DNA of 64,000 nucleotides from Panaeolus papilionaceus. Taxonomy: Eukaryota > Basidiomycota > Agaricomycetes > Agaricales. This document shows, one piece after another, positions 1 through 8,897 of this stretch. A program made the position numbers and the translations under genes. Position 1 is the first letter of the stretch. Every line of letters begins with the position of its first letter. The notes under the pieces were generated by a model that did no database searches, was not told the DNA's origin, and worked only from the letters and a program-made list of their open reading frames with translations. The stretch is from assembly GCA_015501605.1 (NCBI GenBank), contig JADNRZ010000008.1, forward strand, positions 1,488,001 through 1,552,000, written 5' to 3'.

Positions 1-384
1 GCCTGGATCACGCCAATCTCTTCCGTCTATGTCGCCCAATCTGTCCTTGGATATGCGAAGTCCTGGATGGCATAACCTTCCCGCTCTTCCGGAAAACCCT
101 TCAAATTCTCCCCCCTCTTTCGATGCTGTGGCCAACAGCCATCGTGTGCCTCAGCTCCATGTGCCTTTGCAGCAACACCAATACCAGCAGCACCAGCAGC
201 AACTCAGCCCCCACAACTGCAACAACATGAAGCTGTTGATGAACAGCTCCGAGCCAGGAGTAATCAATCGAATATGAACACTCAACATCGCCAACCCAGC
301 CAGGATCCCACATATGGTCCAGATAGTGGCCTTAGGCTCAACAACGGTCAGAACGGGAACCAGAACGGGAACTGGTATGGATGA
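1..384 (+). CDS. 3' end of a Gln/Asn-rich protein gene (partial)
   Basis: The window opens inside a gene. Low-complexity coding potential rich in Gln, His, Ser, Pro and Asn runs to a stop at 382-384, ending in an Asn/Gly/Gln repeat and the residues NWYG. Two forward frames look coding and they overlap. One reads from the window edge to a stop at 275-277. The other opens after a stop at 73-75 and ends at 384. A frame change in the CAG/CCCCC tract near 185-210, an unseen intron or a sequencing indel would join them. I do not recognise the protein; the composition suggests a disordered tail, as in many fungal regulators, but nothing more can be said. Confidence 0.4.
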
Positions 385-1143
385 GAAAAGAGTGTCATTG
401 AGCGCCGCTTGAGCGTCTCAACGACTATAAGTCTCGCATGCGTCTTTTATCTTGTTTCTTCATCGACCTTTTGTGTTAAATACCTGTGTGGCAGTATAAC
501 TTGGCGTTTTTATTTTGAATCTTAATATATATATTTTGTGATTTCACAGATTATCGTGTGTCATAGTATATCGATATGGATCAAATGACAACAAGCAGAG
601 TGAGTCAATGATCATGATCTGGGCTCATGCGCGCGTTGCAAAGAACTCAGTGCAAATCAATCCTCCACCCGCCCCCAACACCCCCAGAGGTCGCCAGAGG
701 AAGGGGGATGTTGCCAGTTCTCAGCACGAGCCCTAACTCCGTAGGAATGGCGACCTAAATTTGACTGACAGCTGCCTACCGTCGCGAAAGCCTCTTAGGT
801 AGGTTACTATCTACAGAATAATCGGACCTAAGGGGCATGGCGAATCCTTCCAGGGGTGCCATCGCGTATACACACTATTGTGTCTTCACTGCCTGCTGGA
901 AGGAAACGAATAAGTGATTGCAGCTGTGCGCGCACACGCAGGCGCACTCTCCAAGCCCACGCTCCCTGCGGCTCTCCCACACTGTGCGCGGCAATCACAT
1001 GCACTTCACTTCAGGTTCGATAAACGCGCGGGCACAATTGTCGATTTGTGACAAACAATGGTGGTACAGAGACAGATTGAATTGATTCTAATCATGGTAT
1101 CAAGCTCTTGAAAAGTGAACCAATAATTTACAAATAATGATAA
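385..1143. other. Intergenic region with one copy of an inverted repeat
   Basis: No gene seen. It lies between two converging gene ends, so it should hold both 3' UTRs. Positions about 751-872 are similar to the reverse complement of 3290-3410, on the other side of the next gene. Confidence 0.6.
751..872 (+). repeat. Dispersed repeat, left copy
   Basis: This ~120-bp stretch matches the reverse complement of about 3290-3410. Near-identical blocks include AGCCTCTTAGGTAGGTT and CCAGGGGTGCC(A/G)TCG, with weaker similarity between and outside them. The two copies face each other across the 1144-2970 gene. No target duplication or transposase is visible, so the class is unknown; a diverged MITE is one possibility. 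Confidence 0.55.
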
Positions 1144-2970
1144 CTATGCAAGGTGCTCAGCGCTAGCTGAGAAAGTGTTGCGTAAGAGATCGGCGTGTGG
1201 GTACTGAGCTTTGAGCTGCTCTACGAACCAATGGGCAGGTGTCCCATAGGTGACATGGCGTCCCGACGCCGTGCGTGAGCCAGAGTGGAGGACTGCCAGC
1301 ATACGACCATCACCAGTAAAAATCAGGGATCCAGAGTCCCCTTGTGCACTAAAATCAGGGAAGCCCCGTTTGTAGTTATAGACCGCGGCTTCAATTGTTG
1401 TTCGGCCATCTTCACCATGTACATATGCTTCGAGGCCTGCATATGTCCCAAAGGTGAAGTCTGTGGCGCTGCCGTCCTTTCCCACAATGTATGCAGGGTT
1501 CCCATTGCTATCGTAGCAATCAGGGTTCTGCATTAGGCTGCGTGGGACAACGCCCTCAATCCTCAGTTTATTATTACTGGGAAGGTTCAGGCGAGTTGAG
1601 TTGCGCTCGTCTGGCCAAAAGTACCTCTCGAGCTGTGCCGGAGTCCACCTGTTTCCTGTAGGAATCTTAATTAGATTGTGTGACAATGATTGACAAACGT
1701 CAGGACAAAACGCACCAATATGGACATAATTGCCTATGAAACTAGATTCGAATTTCTCAGCATCGAGCTCAACCGTCCCAATGTCAAGTGTGTATTTGAA
1801 GTTGTTATCCTCGGAAATTTTTGGGGCCCAATGTGTGTGGCCAATCTTCCGGGACTCCATGTCATCCCAATCTGCGGTCGTTCGCTCGAGAAAGCTCTTC
1901 AGCTCGTGGATGTGTTCCTTGTTTATCTTGATCTGTGCTCTGGCTCTCTCTACGTCCTCCTGTCGCTTTTTGGCTTGCTCCGTCTCCATTCCTACAAGCG
2001 ACTTTTCAAGATCGTCCGCGTCCTTTATGAGGTTCTGGTTATTTGAAACCTTATTCGTAATTTCGTCCTGAATCTCGCTCACGAGACGCTCATAGCGACG
2101 TTCACCACAGACATAGACTGCATGTTGGGGTGCACCAGAACCGCTGAAGAGATAGTCGGTCTTCGTATCCTTGCAGAGGATATGCTTGCAAGTGACTGCA
2201 TAGACCCTGTCAGTGGGGTTGCCCTCCCTATCGCGGTTTTCGTGGAAATAGAAGGCGATAGTACCCTGTCCATGCTGTCCATCGCGACCTTTCAGCTCCT
2301 CAGCAGCAATAGGAACCCCAAGTGCAGGCGTTAGAGCGTGTCGGACATGATACGTTGGGTCGAGCGGTGTCTCAATCGGCAGGAGAGGCGGACCAAGAAG
2401 TCTTTCGACTGTACCCTCGTACCATTCCACAGTGGTATTATCAACGCCATGGGCGGACAGAATTTCAAGGATGGCGCGAGATGCCTCTTGGGCATGGCGA
2501 GCTGTATTCTTTCCAGGATAGAGGGAAATCCAGATGACGATGGGCCCAAGTGTCTCATCTCCATTTTTTTGTTGGGTGAGAAAGCGAGCAGCTTGAAGGG
2601 CTGAGAAGTGAACTTTGTTCTTTTTAAAGTATTGGATGATAAGTGGGGCTACAGTGTGCCACACTGGATTGAGTGGTGTGCCGAACACACCACAGGTCGT
2701 CTTGACTGGAACATATGGCCATCTCTCGTCGTGCGATGGATGCGGGAAGGGGTTTGCATCCAGGTCTGATCTGTAAAATAAATGCGGAGGGTCATTGGAA
2801 ATCCCATTCCAATAGAGGGCCTTTTCATAGTCTGATATGACGGGTTCAGGTCCAGGGTGTTCAGGTTCCTTGTAGGCAGTCAGGCGTTTGTCAGACATTC
2901 GATGGGCCATGATGATGGGCGTAGTGCAGGATGCATTTAATTGAACTGGATGGATCATAGGGCGAGACAA
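1144..2970 (-). CDS. Trypsin-fold (chymotrypsin-like) protein with coiled-coil insertion
   Basis: A single 608-residue exon starting at 2970. Residues 230-570 carry the marks of a chymotrypsin-like serine protease: His263 in the context VTCKHIL, Asp396 in LDIGTVELD, and Ser546 in QGDSGSL. Together these make a complete His-Asp-Ser triad in the right order. Between the His and the Asp lies a highly charged, Glu/Lys/Arg-rich stretch (about 295-365) that looks like a long coiled coil, which ordinary trypsins lack. The N-terminal ~200 residues match nothing I know. There is no signal peptide or membrane helix, so it is probably intracellular. Large hypothetical proteins with a C-terminal trypsin fold are common in mushroom genomes; activity and substrate are unknown. 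Confidence 0.7.
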   Translation of the reverse strand: MSRPMIHPVQLNASCTTPIIMAHRMSDKRLTAYKEPEHPGPEPVISDYEKALYWNGISNDPPHLFYRSDLDANPFPHPSHDERWPYVPVKTTCGVFGTPLNPVWHTVAPLIIQYFKKNKVHFSALQAARFLTQQKNGDETLGPIVIWISLYPGKNTARHAQEASRAILEILSAHGVDNTTVEWYEGTVERLLGPPLLPIETPLDPTYHVRHALTPALGVPIAAEELKGRDGQHGQGTIAFYFHENRDREGNPTDRVYAVTCKHILCKDTKTDYLFSGSGAPQHAVYVCGERRYERLVSEIQDEITNKVSNNQNLIKDADDLEKSLVGMETEQAKKRQEDVERARAQIKINKEHIHELKSFLERTTADWDDMESRKIGHTHWAPKISEDNNFKYTLDIGTVELDAEKFESSFIGNYVHIGAFCPDVCQSLSHNLIKIPTGNRWTPAQLERYFWPDERNSTRLNLPSNNKLRIEGVVPRSLMQNPDCYDSNGNPAYIVGKDGSATDFTFGTYAGLEAYVHGEDGRTTIEAAVYNYKRGFPDFSAQGDSGSLIFTGDGRMLAVLHSGSRTASGRHVTYGTPAHWFVEQLKAQYPHADLLRNTFSASAEHLA

Positions 2971-3289
2971 CTGTTCGTACTTGGAAAAAATGATAGGAAA
3001 TTAAGAAATTATTATGGAGGTATTGAACCCTAAAATTCACATTTGCGGAAATCCTGAGTTGTTTCAGTTGTGACATCACCGATCATAGGATGTAATTGCC
3101 ATCCTCCTCCTCCAGTATCATTCGCAAAGCCTTAGTGGCTCATCAGTAGCGAGCTAGCATAAATACCATATCTTATGAATGGTTTTTTTTCACATCACAA
3201 CTCGCCTCAGAGGTCCCTCGAACCACGCGCGCTCATATCCATGCGGCTCAATCTATAAATAGATCGGTGCAACTTTGAAACAGCACAGC

Positions 3290-3410
3290 ACCCCCACCCG
3301 ACGGCACCCCTGGCATCAGTAACGAAGGCCCCAAGGTCCAGTTATTTGCCCACGTCAACCTACCTAAGAGGCTTCTGAGAAGGTTGGCACTCTCTGCTAA
3401 TTCTAGGCCA
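3290..3410 (-). repeat. Dispersed repeat, right copy (inverted)
   Basis: Inverted partner of the repeat at 751-872, sharing AACCTACCTAAGAGGCTT and GGCACCCCTGG. By eye, identity is near-complete in the blocks and weak between them. Confidence 0.55.
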
Positions 3411-4030
3411 CCAGCTCAGGAGCAGCGCGATCTGTTATGGTGCAGTGATGGGTGCAGCTCCATCAGTCATGGTGCAGCGCGATTGGATATGCTGATAAGT
3501 CTAGCTTAATTCGCACTGTAATAGGGGAAGCAAGCTGACTTAGTGAATTCGGGGCTTACTAACAAGTGTACAAGCGGTAGATAGTACTTGAAATATATTA
3601 AGTTCTCTTACTGAAAGTGGGACTTGGTGAATCTCTCAATCGCGCGCTTTCTGTCTTGGTTGGTTCTCGATCTCTTAAGTTCTCTTAATCACTCGACGAC
3701 TTAGTCAAGGGCAAGTGTTCTCTATTCTCTGGTAACTACGAAGTTCTCACGCTACGCTCTGTAGGGGGGAATCTGGGGCTCTCGTTCTGCGCGCGCGCTC
3801 TCATTTTATCTACTCCTACGGCTTCAACCCTCTACACTACTAGTCTCTACCCTAAACCCTATCGCTCCTGTCTTTCATCGGCTTTCTCGATTCCCGGTCT
3901 CAGCGCTAGTCTCGACCTTGTTATTAGGGTCGCGATTCTAGTTTGGGGTTGCTTTCGTCCTCTTGGCGCTTCTTGGTACTCTTCGTTGGAGTGCTCAGGT
4001 GAGTGAGTCCCGGTTACGGTTGTCACCGGT

Positions 4031-4066
4031 TAGTATAGGAGAACTGACACGTCAGGAGTTCGAGTC
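4031..4066 (+). other. tRNA-like A box and B box pair
   Basis: TAGTATAGGAG at 4031-4041 fits the A-box consensus TRGYNNARNNG. GTTCGAGTC at 4058-4066 fits the B-box consensus GWTCRANNC and sits in a T-arm-like hairpin (GTCAGG...CCCTGAC). The boxes are only 16 bp apart, too close for a full tRNA with an anticodon arm. It may be a tRNA-derived SINE head or a decayed tRNA, or chance. Confidence 0.3.
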
Positions 4067-4698
4067 CCCTGACTTTGGATGACGCCGCGCGATGCCATCA
4101 ACTGTGATGGTAGTGTTTTCCTCCTTAGCCAAGCGCCGAGTCCAGGCTCAATGCCGGATTTGGTACTTGCTGGGTGCGGTCGGTGGACAGGCGCTCGTGT
4201 GGTTCGGTAGGGTGTCATGGTACGTTACCTTCCCTGCTCTACTCTCCTCACTGACGTTGAGAGGTGCGCTCTTGAGGCCGTAAATACGCCAGTCTCATCA
4301 ATGCTGCACTTCCATTGCTTAGCCTTTGGAGTGTGGATGATCGCAGAACGGTCACGCAGATTGCGTGTCGGGGTGTGGAGCACAGCTGGCATCTTAGTAC
4401 TGTTTCCCTTGTCAGATTTGCCACCACCTGTTTGAAGCCCACAAAGTTTGTCGTCACCAGAGTCACTGTCCATTTGAAAAAGAGTACCTAAGCGCAACTA
4501 AGCAAGAAATAAGGTAGAGCATGCAAAAGGGGGAAAATTGGAACTTTGAAAGATTCAACAAAGCAGTCGCGATACCAGGCAACAAGCAATGCTCGAGGCT
4601 TGAAACCACACATCGTGCTCTTGCCACCATGGAGTTTTATTCTCGCGCTGCTGTTATGACCTACGTGCTTACTGCTGTGGTGGAGGTGTTCATACAAG

Positions 4699-5110
4699 GT
4701 TTCAAATCCAATGCACATTGAGAATACGTGGATGAGATCGAAGAGTTTGGAGAAGAAGACTTGTCGTCGCGCAGAGACCTCTCATAGTATAATAAAGTTG
4801 TGCCTTGCGCGCGCGCATGCTGTGCTTGCGCACTTAAGGTGTCTTAAGTGCATAGCGCGCGCATGAAATTCAAGGACATTCAGAATCAATTCTGAGGTTT
4901 CAAATCCAGTGCGCGTTGAGAATACATGGACGAGATCGAAGAGTTTGGAGAAGACTTGTCGTCGCGCAGAGACCTCTCATAGTATAATAAAGTTGTGCCT
5001 TGCGCGCGCGCATGCTGTGCTTGCACATTTAAGGTGTCTTAAGTGCATAGCGCGCGCATGAAATTCAAGGGCATTCAGAATCAAACCCAGAGCGCATTAA
5101 GAATACGAGG
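4699..5110 (+). repeat. Two tandem ~200-bp repeat units (left block)
   Basis: Two near-identical units begin at 4699 and 4897 with GTTTCAAATCCARTG. Each holds the word TTGTCGTCGCGCAGAGACC, GC-alternating tracts, a perfect 9-bp-stem hairpin (GCACTTAAG GTGT CTTAAGTGC) and the block GAAATTCAAGG(A/G)CATTCAG. The same unit returns at 11984-12190 in direct orientation and at about 11740-11925 inverted. The repeats therefore bracket the gene pair at 5436-10970. Confidence 0.85.
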
Positions 5111-5435
5111 GTAAGATAAAGCCAGAAAATATAGGCATTTAAACACAAACAGTACATCATTGCTTTTTAAATCGAAAGTATATAAAAAGCCTACGTAAAA
5201 ACCTCTAGCAAATGTCAAGAAAATTATGAAACACAAGATGAATAGGTCCCTGAAAATTGAGCAAGCAAATGATCTCAAGCAACCGAGGACAGGATGGAGC
5301 GAAACTTTTAAAGTCCAAAAAACCAAATTAGAGCATGAGGAGGAGACGGTTAGAAAGTAGAGATGATGATCCCCGAAGCTCTCCAATATCTCAATCAGTC
5401 GACTAGTCGTGGTCACGCGCTCATTACCCACACAG

Positions 5436-7706
5436 CTATGCACTTGGCGAGTTGTCGCGCTTAGCCTTACCCTTGGCAGGAGGCACATCCTCCTCCTCAT
5501 CCTCCTCATCCTCCTCCTCCTCCTCCTCCTCCTCCTCCTCCTCCTCCTCAGACTCGTCGTTGCGCAGAGATTCGTCGTCGCGCAGAGATTCGTCGTCGCG
5601 CAGAGACTCATCGTCCCGCAGAGACTCATCGTCGCGCAGAGACCCGTCGTCGCGCAGAGACTCTTCGTCACGCTGACTCCTCTTCTCCTCGGTGAAAGGC
5701 ATCGCCTCATCCTCCTCCCCAAAAGTAACCTCGTCGTAACTTGGAATGTCAAAGTCCATGGGGGAACCGGGTGCATACATGGGTGATGTTGGGGTGTAGG
5801 AGATGTTGGCATAAGGAGCAAGTTCTTCAGGAAGAGTGTCCTTGGGGAAAGGGGACAGTGTATCTTTGCTGTCAGTATAAATGGAACTCATGAAAGAAGC
5901 TTCCGCACGAGAACCCGAGTAATCCAGATGGTCAAAGAAAACCTCAAGGGCTGGATAGGAGTCAACCGTGATGGAACGCAGAAGTCCCAAAAGTTGCAAG
6001 GTGGGCTCATCTTTGGTAGTAGACAAGCGGCTGATCTCGTTGACAGAACCTCGACGAATGAGCGCGCTGAGAGAAGAGAAGGCTTCGGTAAGTGCAGCTC
6101 GCCCCCGCATGAAATTGTCCCTAGCAAGGTCCTCGAGCTGAGATGCTGTGCGGAAGTGAGTTGCAGCCAGAGACAAATTCGAAGAGATATCTGTATCAAT
6201 AATTAGTTTTAATAAAGCCATGCAAATATAGAAATCACTTACAAGGAATGGAGGTGTCGGCTTCAGTCGTCGCGAGTTCACTCCACCAAAACTTCTCGTC
6301 AGGCGAGTTGCGGAAGGTGCAATATTTTCCTGTTGTACCCCCTCGCTTTGCGGAACAGCAAGCTGGGCAAGGTTCACCAAAGCCCGTGTAGGTGCATACT
6401 TGACCTATACCGGTGGTGAAGCAAGTGAAACAGGGGTGCGGTGCCTGACACGTATTTCACAAAACATCAGAGTGACGAATAAGTAATGTGAAGAGACTGG
6501 TGCTTACTGGAACCCAGCCGCGGAGAACAAGCGCTGCCTCTTCCTCAGAATGGGGGAGAGGCACAGGCACACCGTGAAGGGCATCAGGCGGAATGGATGC
6601 ATCTTCGTCACGCGCCTTCGCGACTTTAGCACCGCGACTTTTAGCAGGAAAGGGGTGGGGAGTGTATGTGCATTTTATCTTCTTTTTACGCGATTTGCGC
6701 TTTTTGGGCTGTGGCTTGGTGGACGAGGAAGAGGGATTGCGCTTTTTGGGCTGTGGCTTGGTGGATGAGGAAGAGGAATTGCGCGTTTTAAAGTCTTCGG
6801 TTTGAGCCTGTGAGAGGAGGTGGTTTAAGAGGATGAAGAGGATAAAGTACTCATGATAAAAAAAATAATACTGACCAGGGCTACTGGATCTTTTTCTTCC
6901 GGAACATGGAGGACGTCTTTGGTTTCTACAGTGCGAAAAGAGGGAGCGGATTCGCGCCTAAACAGATTGATCAAAATTACAGGACGAGTACTGCAGAAAA
7001 ACGAATCGTACCACATGTTATTTGTAGCTGACGCCGCGACGATGTTCCTTTTCGATTCTAAACTTATCGGACTAGCCGTCAATACGTTGAAAGGAGACGT
7101 CGGTCCCGTAGCGCGATTTTTCAGGAGTCTATACAGCGAGAATATTAGAGGAGAGAGAGAGACGCAACAAAGAAATACTTACGCATTGACGGGAATGGGG
7201 GCAGTCGAACGAAGCGACACAGCCTGAGGAGCGGGTATGACTTCGGGATTTCTACCCCTTTTCACAGAGGAAGAAAATATTTCTATATCGCGAGGATACA
7301 ACAGAAACTAGATAAAAATTAGCATGGCTATTAGTGGTCACATAACAAGAAAATGACTTACATCGTCAATGTCATTCGGGGGCGTCTTGAAACCCAGTTC
7401 CTTGATTGACTCTAGTACCCGTTTAGCATTGCCCGCACTGGGCCCCTTTTCAAAAGCGCGACCCAAAACAGAGAGCCAAGCGAACACGCGACGAGAGTAC
7501 ATGGGTAGGGCGCTGCCTGCATTGAGCTTTTCGAGCACGGTCTCGAGCTCTTCAACGATTTCCTGGAGGACATTATTTTGTGTGTGCTCTTGATGAGCCA
7601 GTTGGGAATTGTCGAGGTTTGTGTTACAGATTTGAACTAGGGGTTGCACAATAGACCAAATCTTGACCATGTTGGGTTCGATAGGGGGTGGGGCTCTGGT
7701 AGACAT
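5436..7706 (-). CDS. Paralog of a head-to-head pair; six-cysteine module, acidic repeat tail
   Basis: Six exons fit: 7362-7706, 7183-7307, 6876-7128, 6508-6807, 6243-6444 and 5436-6190 (659 aa, frame kept throughout). The first exon and most of the second are identical to the plus-strand gene at 8402 because they lie in the palindrome. Exon 4 encodes Ser/Lys/Arg-rich basic clusters that resemble nuclear localisation signals. Exon 5 encodes the conserved module C-x2-C-x8-C-x8-C-x2-C-x12-C followed by FRNSPDEKFWW. The last exon begins with a helical domain shared with the paralog and ends in a tandem repeat of the type ESLRDD, a long Glu run and a basic tip. I do not recognise the family. The cysteine order resembles a Zn2Cys6 cluster, so DNA or zinc binding is a guess. 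Confidence 0.75.
5520..5680 (-). repeat. Coding microsatellite and 18-bp tandem repeat
   Basis: On the plus strand this is a TCC run (poly-Glu on the coding strand) followed by about seven copies of an 18-bp unit like TCGTCGTCGCGCAGAGAC. They encode the repeated peptide ESLRDD in the minus-strand gene. The 15-bp core TCGTCGCGCAGAGAC also occurs in each repeat unit at 4699-5110 and 11984-12190. Confidence 0.9.
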
Positions 7707-8897
7707 AGTTCAGGCGATAGATGGGGGCGAAGAGGAACAAAAAGTTGGAGATGAACAAACTGAAATTTGAGGGGTTCTTATATGTTTTAAGACTCAATTG
7801 CCTACCAAATGTATCTCGAAACAAATGTTATTCGACAGAGTCTGAAGGAAGACTTCGCCGTTGACATGAAGTGAATTTGGATATCCCAATAAAAGCTGCG
7901 ATGATATGTTTCATTCTTAATTGGGAATTCTGCTACAAATGGAAATCCTGAACTTCGATCTCGAGCGTTTGTTGCGTGTGTTGCTGTGAAAACAATAGCA
8001 AATGGGAAAGTGACTTGCCCGTTAGTTAGTTCAACTATTTAAGAAGAATGACGTGTGTGCTCAGTGCTCAGTGTTGAACTAACTAACGGGCAAGTCACTT
8101 TCCCATTTGCTATTGTTTTCACAGCAACACACGCAACAAACGCTCGAGATCGAAGTTCAGGATTTCCATTTGTAGCAGAATTCCCAATTAAGAATGAAAC
8201 ATATCATCGCAGCTTTTATTGGGATATCCAAATTCACTTCATGTCAACGGCGAAGTCTTCCTTCAGACTCTGTCGAATAACATTTGTTTCGAGATACATT
8301 TGGTAGGCAATTGAGTCTTAAAACATATAAGAACCCCTCAAATTTCAGTTTGTTCATCTCCAACTTTTTGTTCCTCTTCGCCCCCATCTATCGCCTGAAC
8401 TATGTCTACCAGAGCCCCACCCCCTATCGAACCCAACATGGTCAAGATTTGGTCTATTGTGCAACCCCTAGTTCAAATCTGTAACACAAACCTCGACAAT
8501 TCCCAACTGGCTCATCAAGAGCACACACAAAATAATGTCCTCCAGGAAATCGTTGAAGAGCTCGAGACCGTGCTCGAAAAGCTCAATGCAGGCAGCGCCC
8601 TACCCATGTACTCTCGTCGCGTGTTCGCTTGGCTCTCTGTTTTGGGTCGCGCTTTTGAAAAGGGGCCCAGTGCGGGCAATGCTAAACGGGTACTAGAGTC
8701 AATCAAGGAACTGGGTTTCAAGACGCCCCCGAATGACATTGACGATGTAAGTCATTTTCTTGTTATGTGACCACTAATAGCCATGCTAATTTTTATCTAG
8801 TTTCTGTTGTATCCTCGCGATATAGAAATATTTTCTTCCTCTGTGAAAAGGGGTAGAAATCCCGAAGTCATACCCGCTCCTCAGGCTGTGTCGCTTC
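7211..8897. repeat. Large palindrome: 825-bp arms, 37-bp spacer
   Basis: The left arm (7211-8035) and right arm (8073-8897) are reverse complements wherever I compared them, including the introns and the ~700-bp region between the two start codons. Position x pairs with 16108-x. Identity stops sharply inside exon 2 of both genes, after GTGTCGCTTC on the right. The arms hold the shared promoter, the 5' UTR, exon 1, intron 1 and ~88 bp of exon 2. Each arm has a TATA-like ATATAAG about 75 bp before the ATG (8325-8331 on the right). Perfect identity points to a recent inverted duplication or ongoing gene conversion. Confidence 0.95.

Larger units (their letters stand above)
2971..4698. other. Gene-free stretch with repeat and tRNA-like piece
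   Basis: No convincing coding region. It should hold the promoter of the minus-strand gene ending at 2970, then the right copy of the dispersed repeat (3290-3410), then CT-rich, LTR-like sequence from about 3600 to 4000, and a tRNA-like pair of internal promoter boxes at 4031-4066. Short ORFs at 4092-4721 look like chance. Confidence 0.5.

Noticed and set aside
5409..5786. Plus-strand ORF of 125 codons with long Leu/Val runs
   Set aside because: It is the shadow of the tandem repeat and poly-Glu run of the minus-strand gene.
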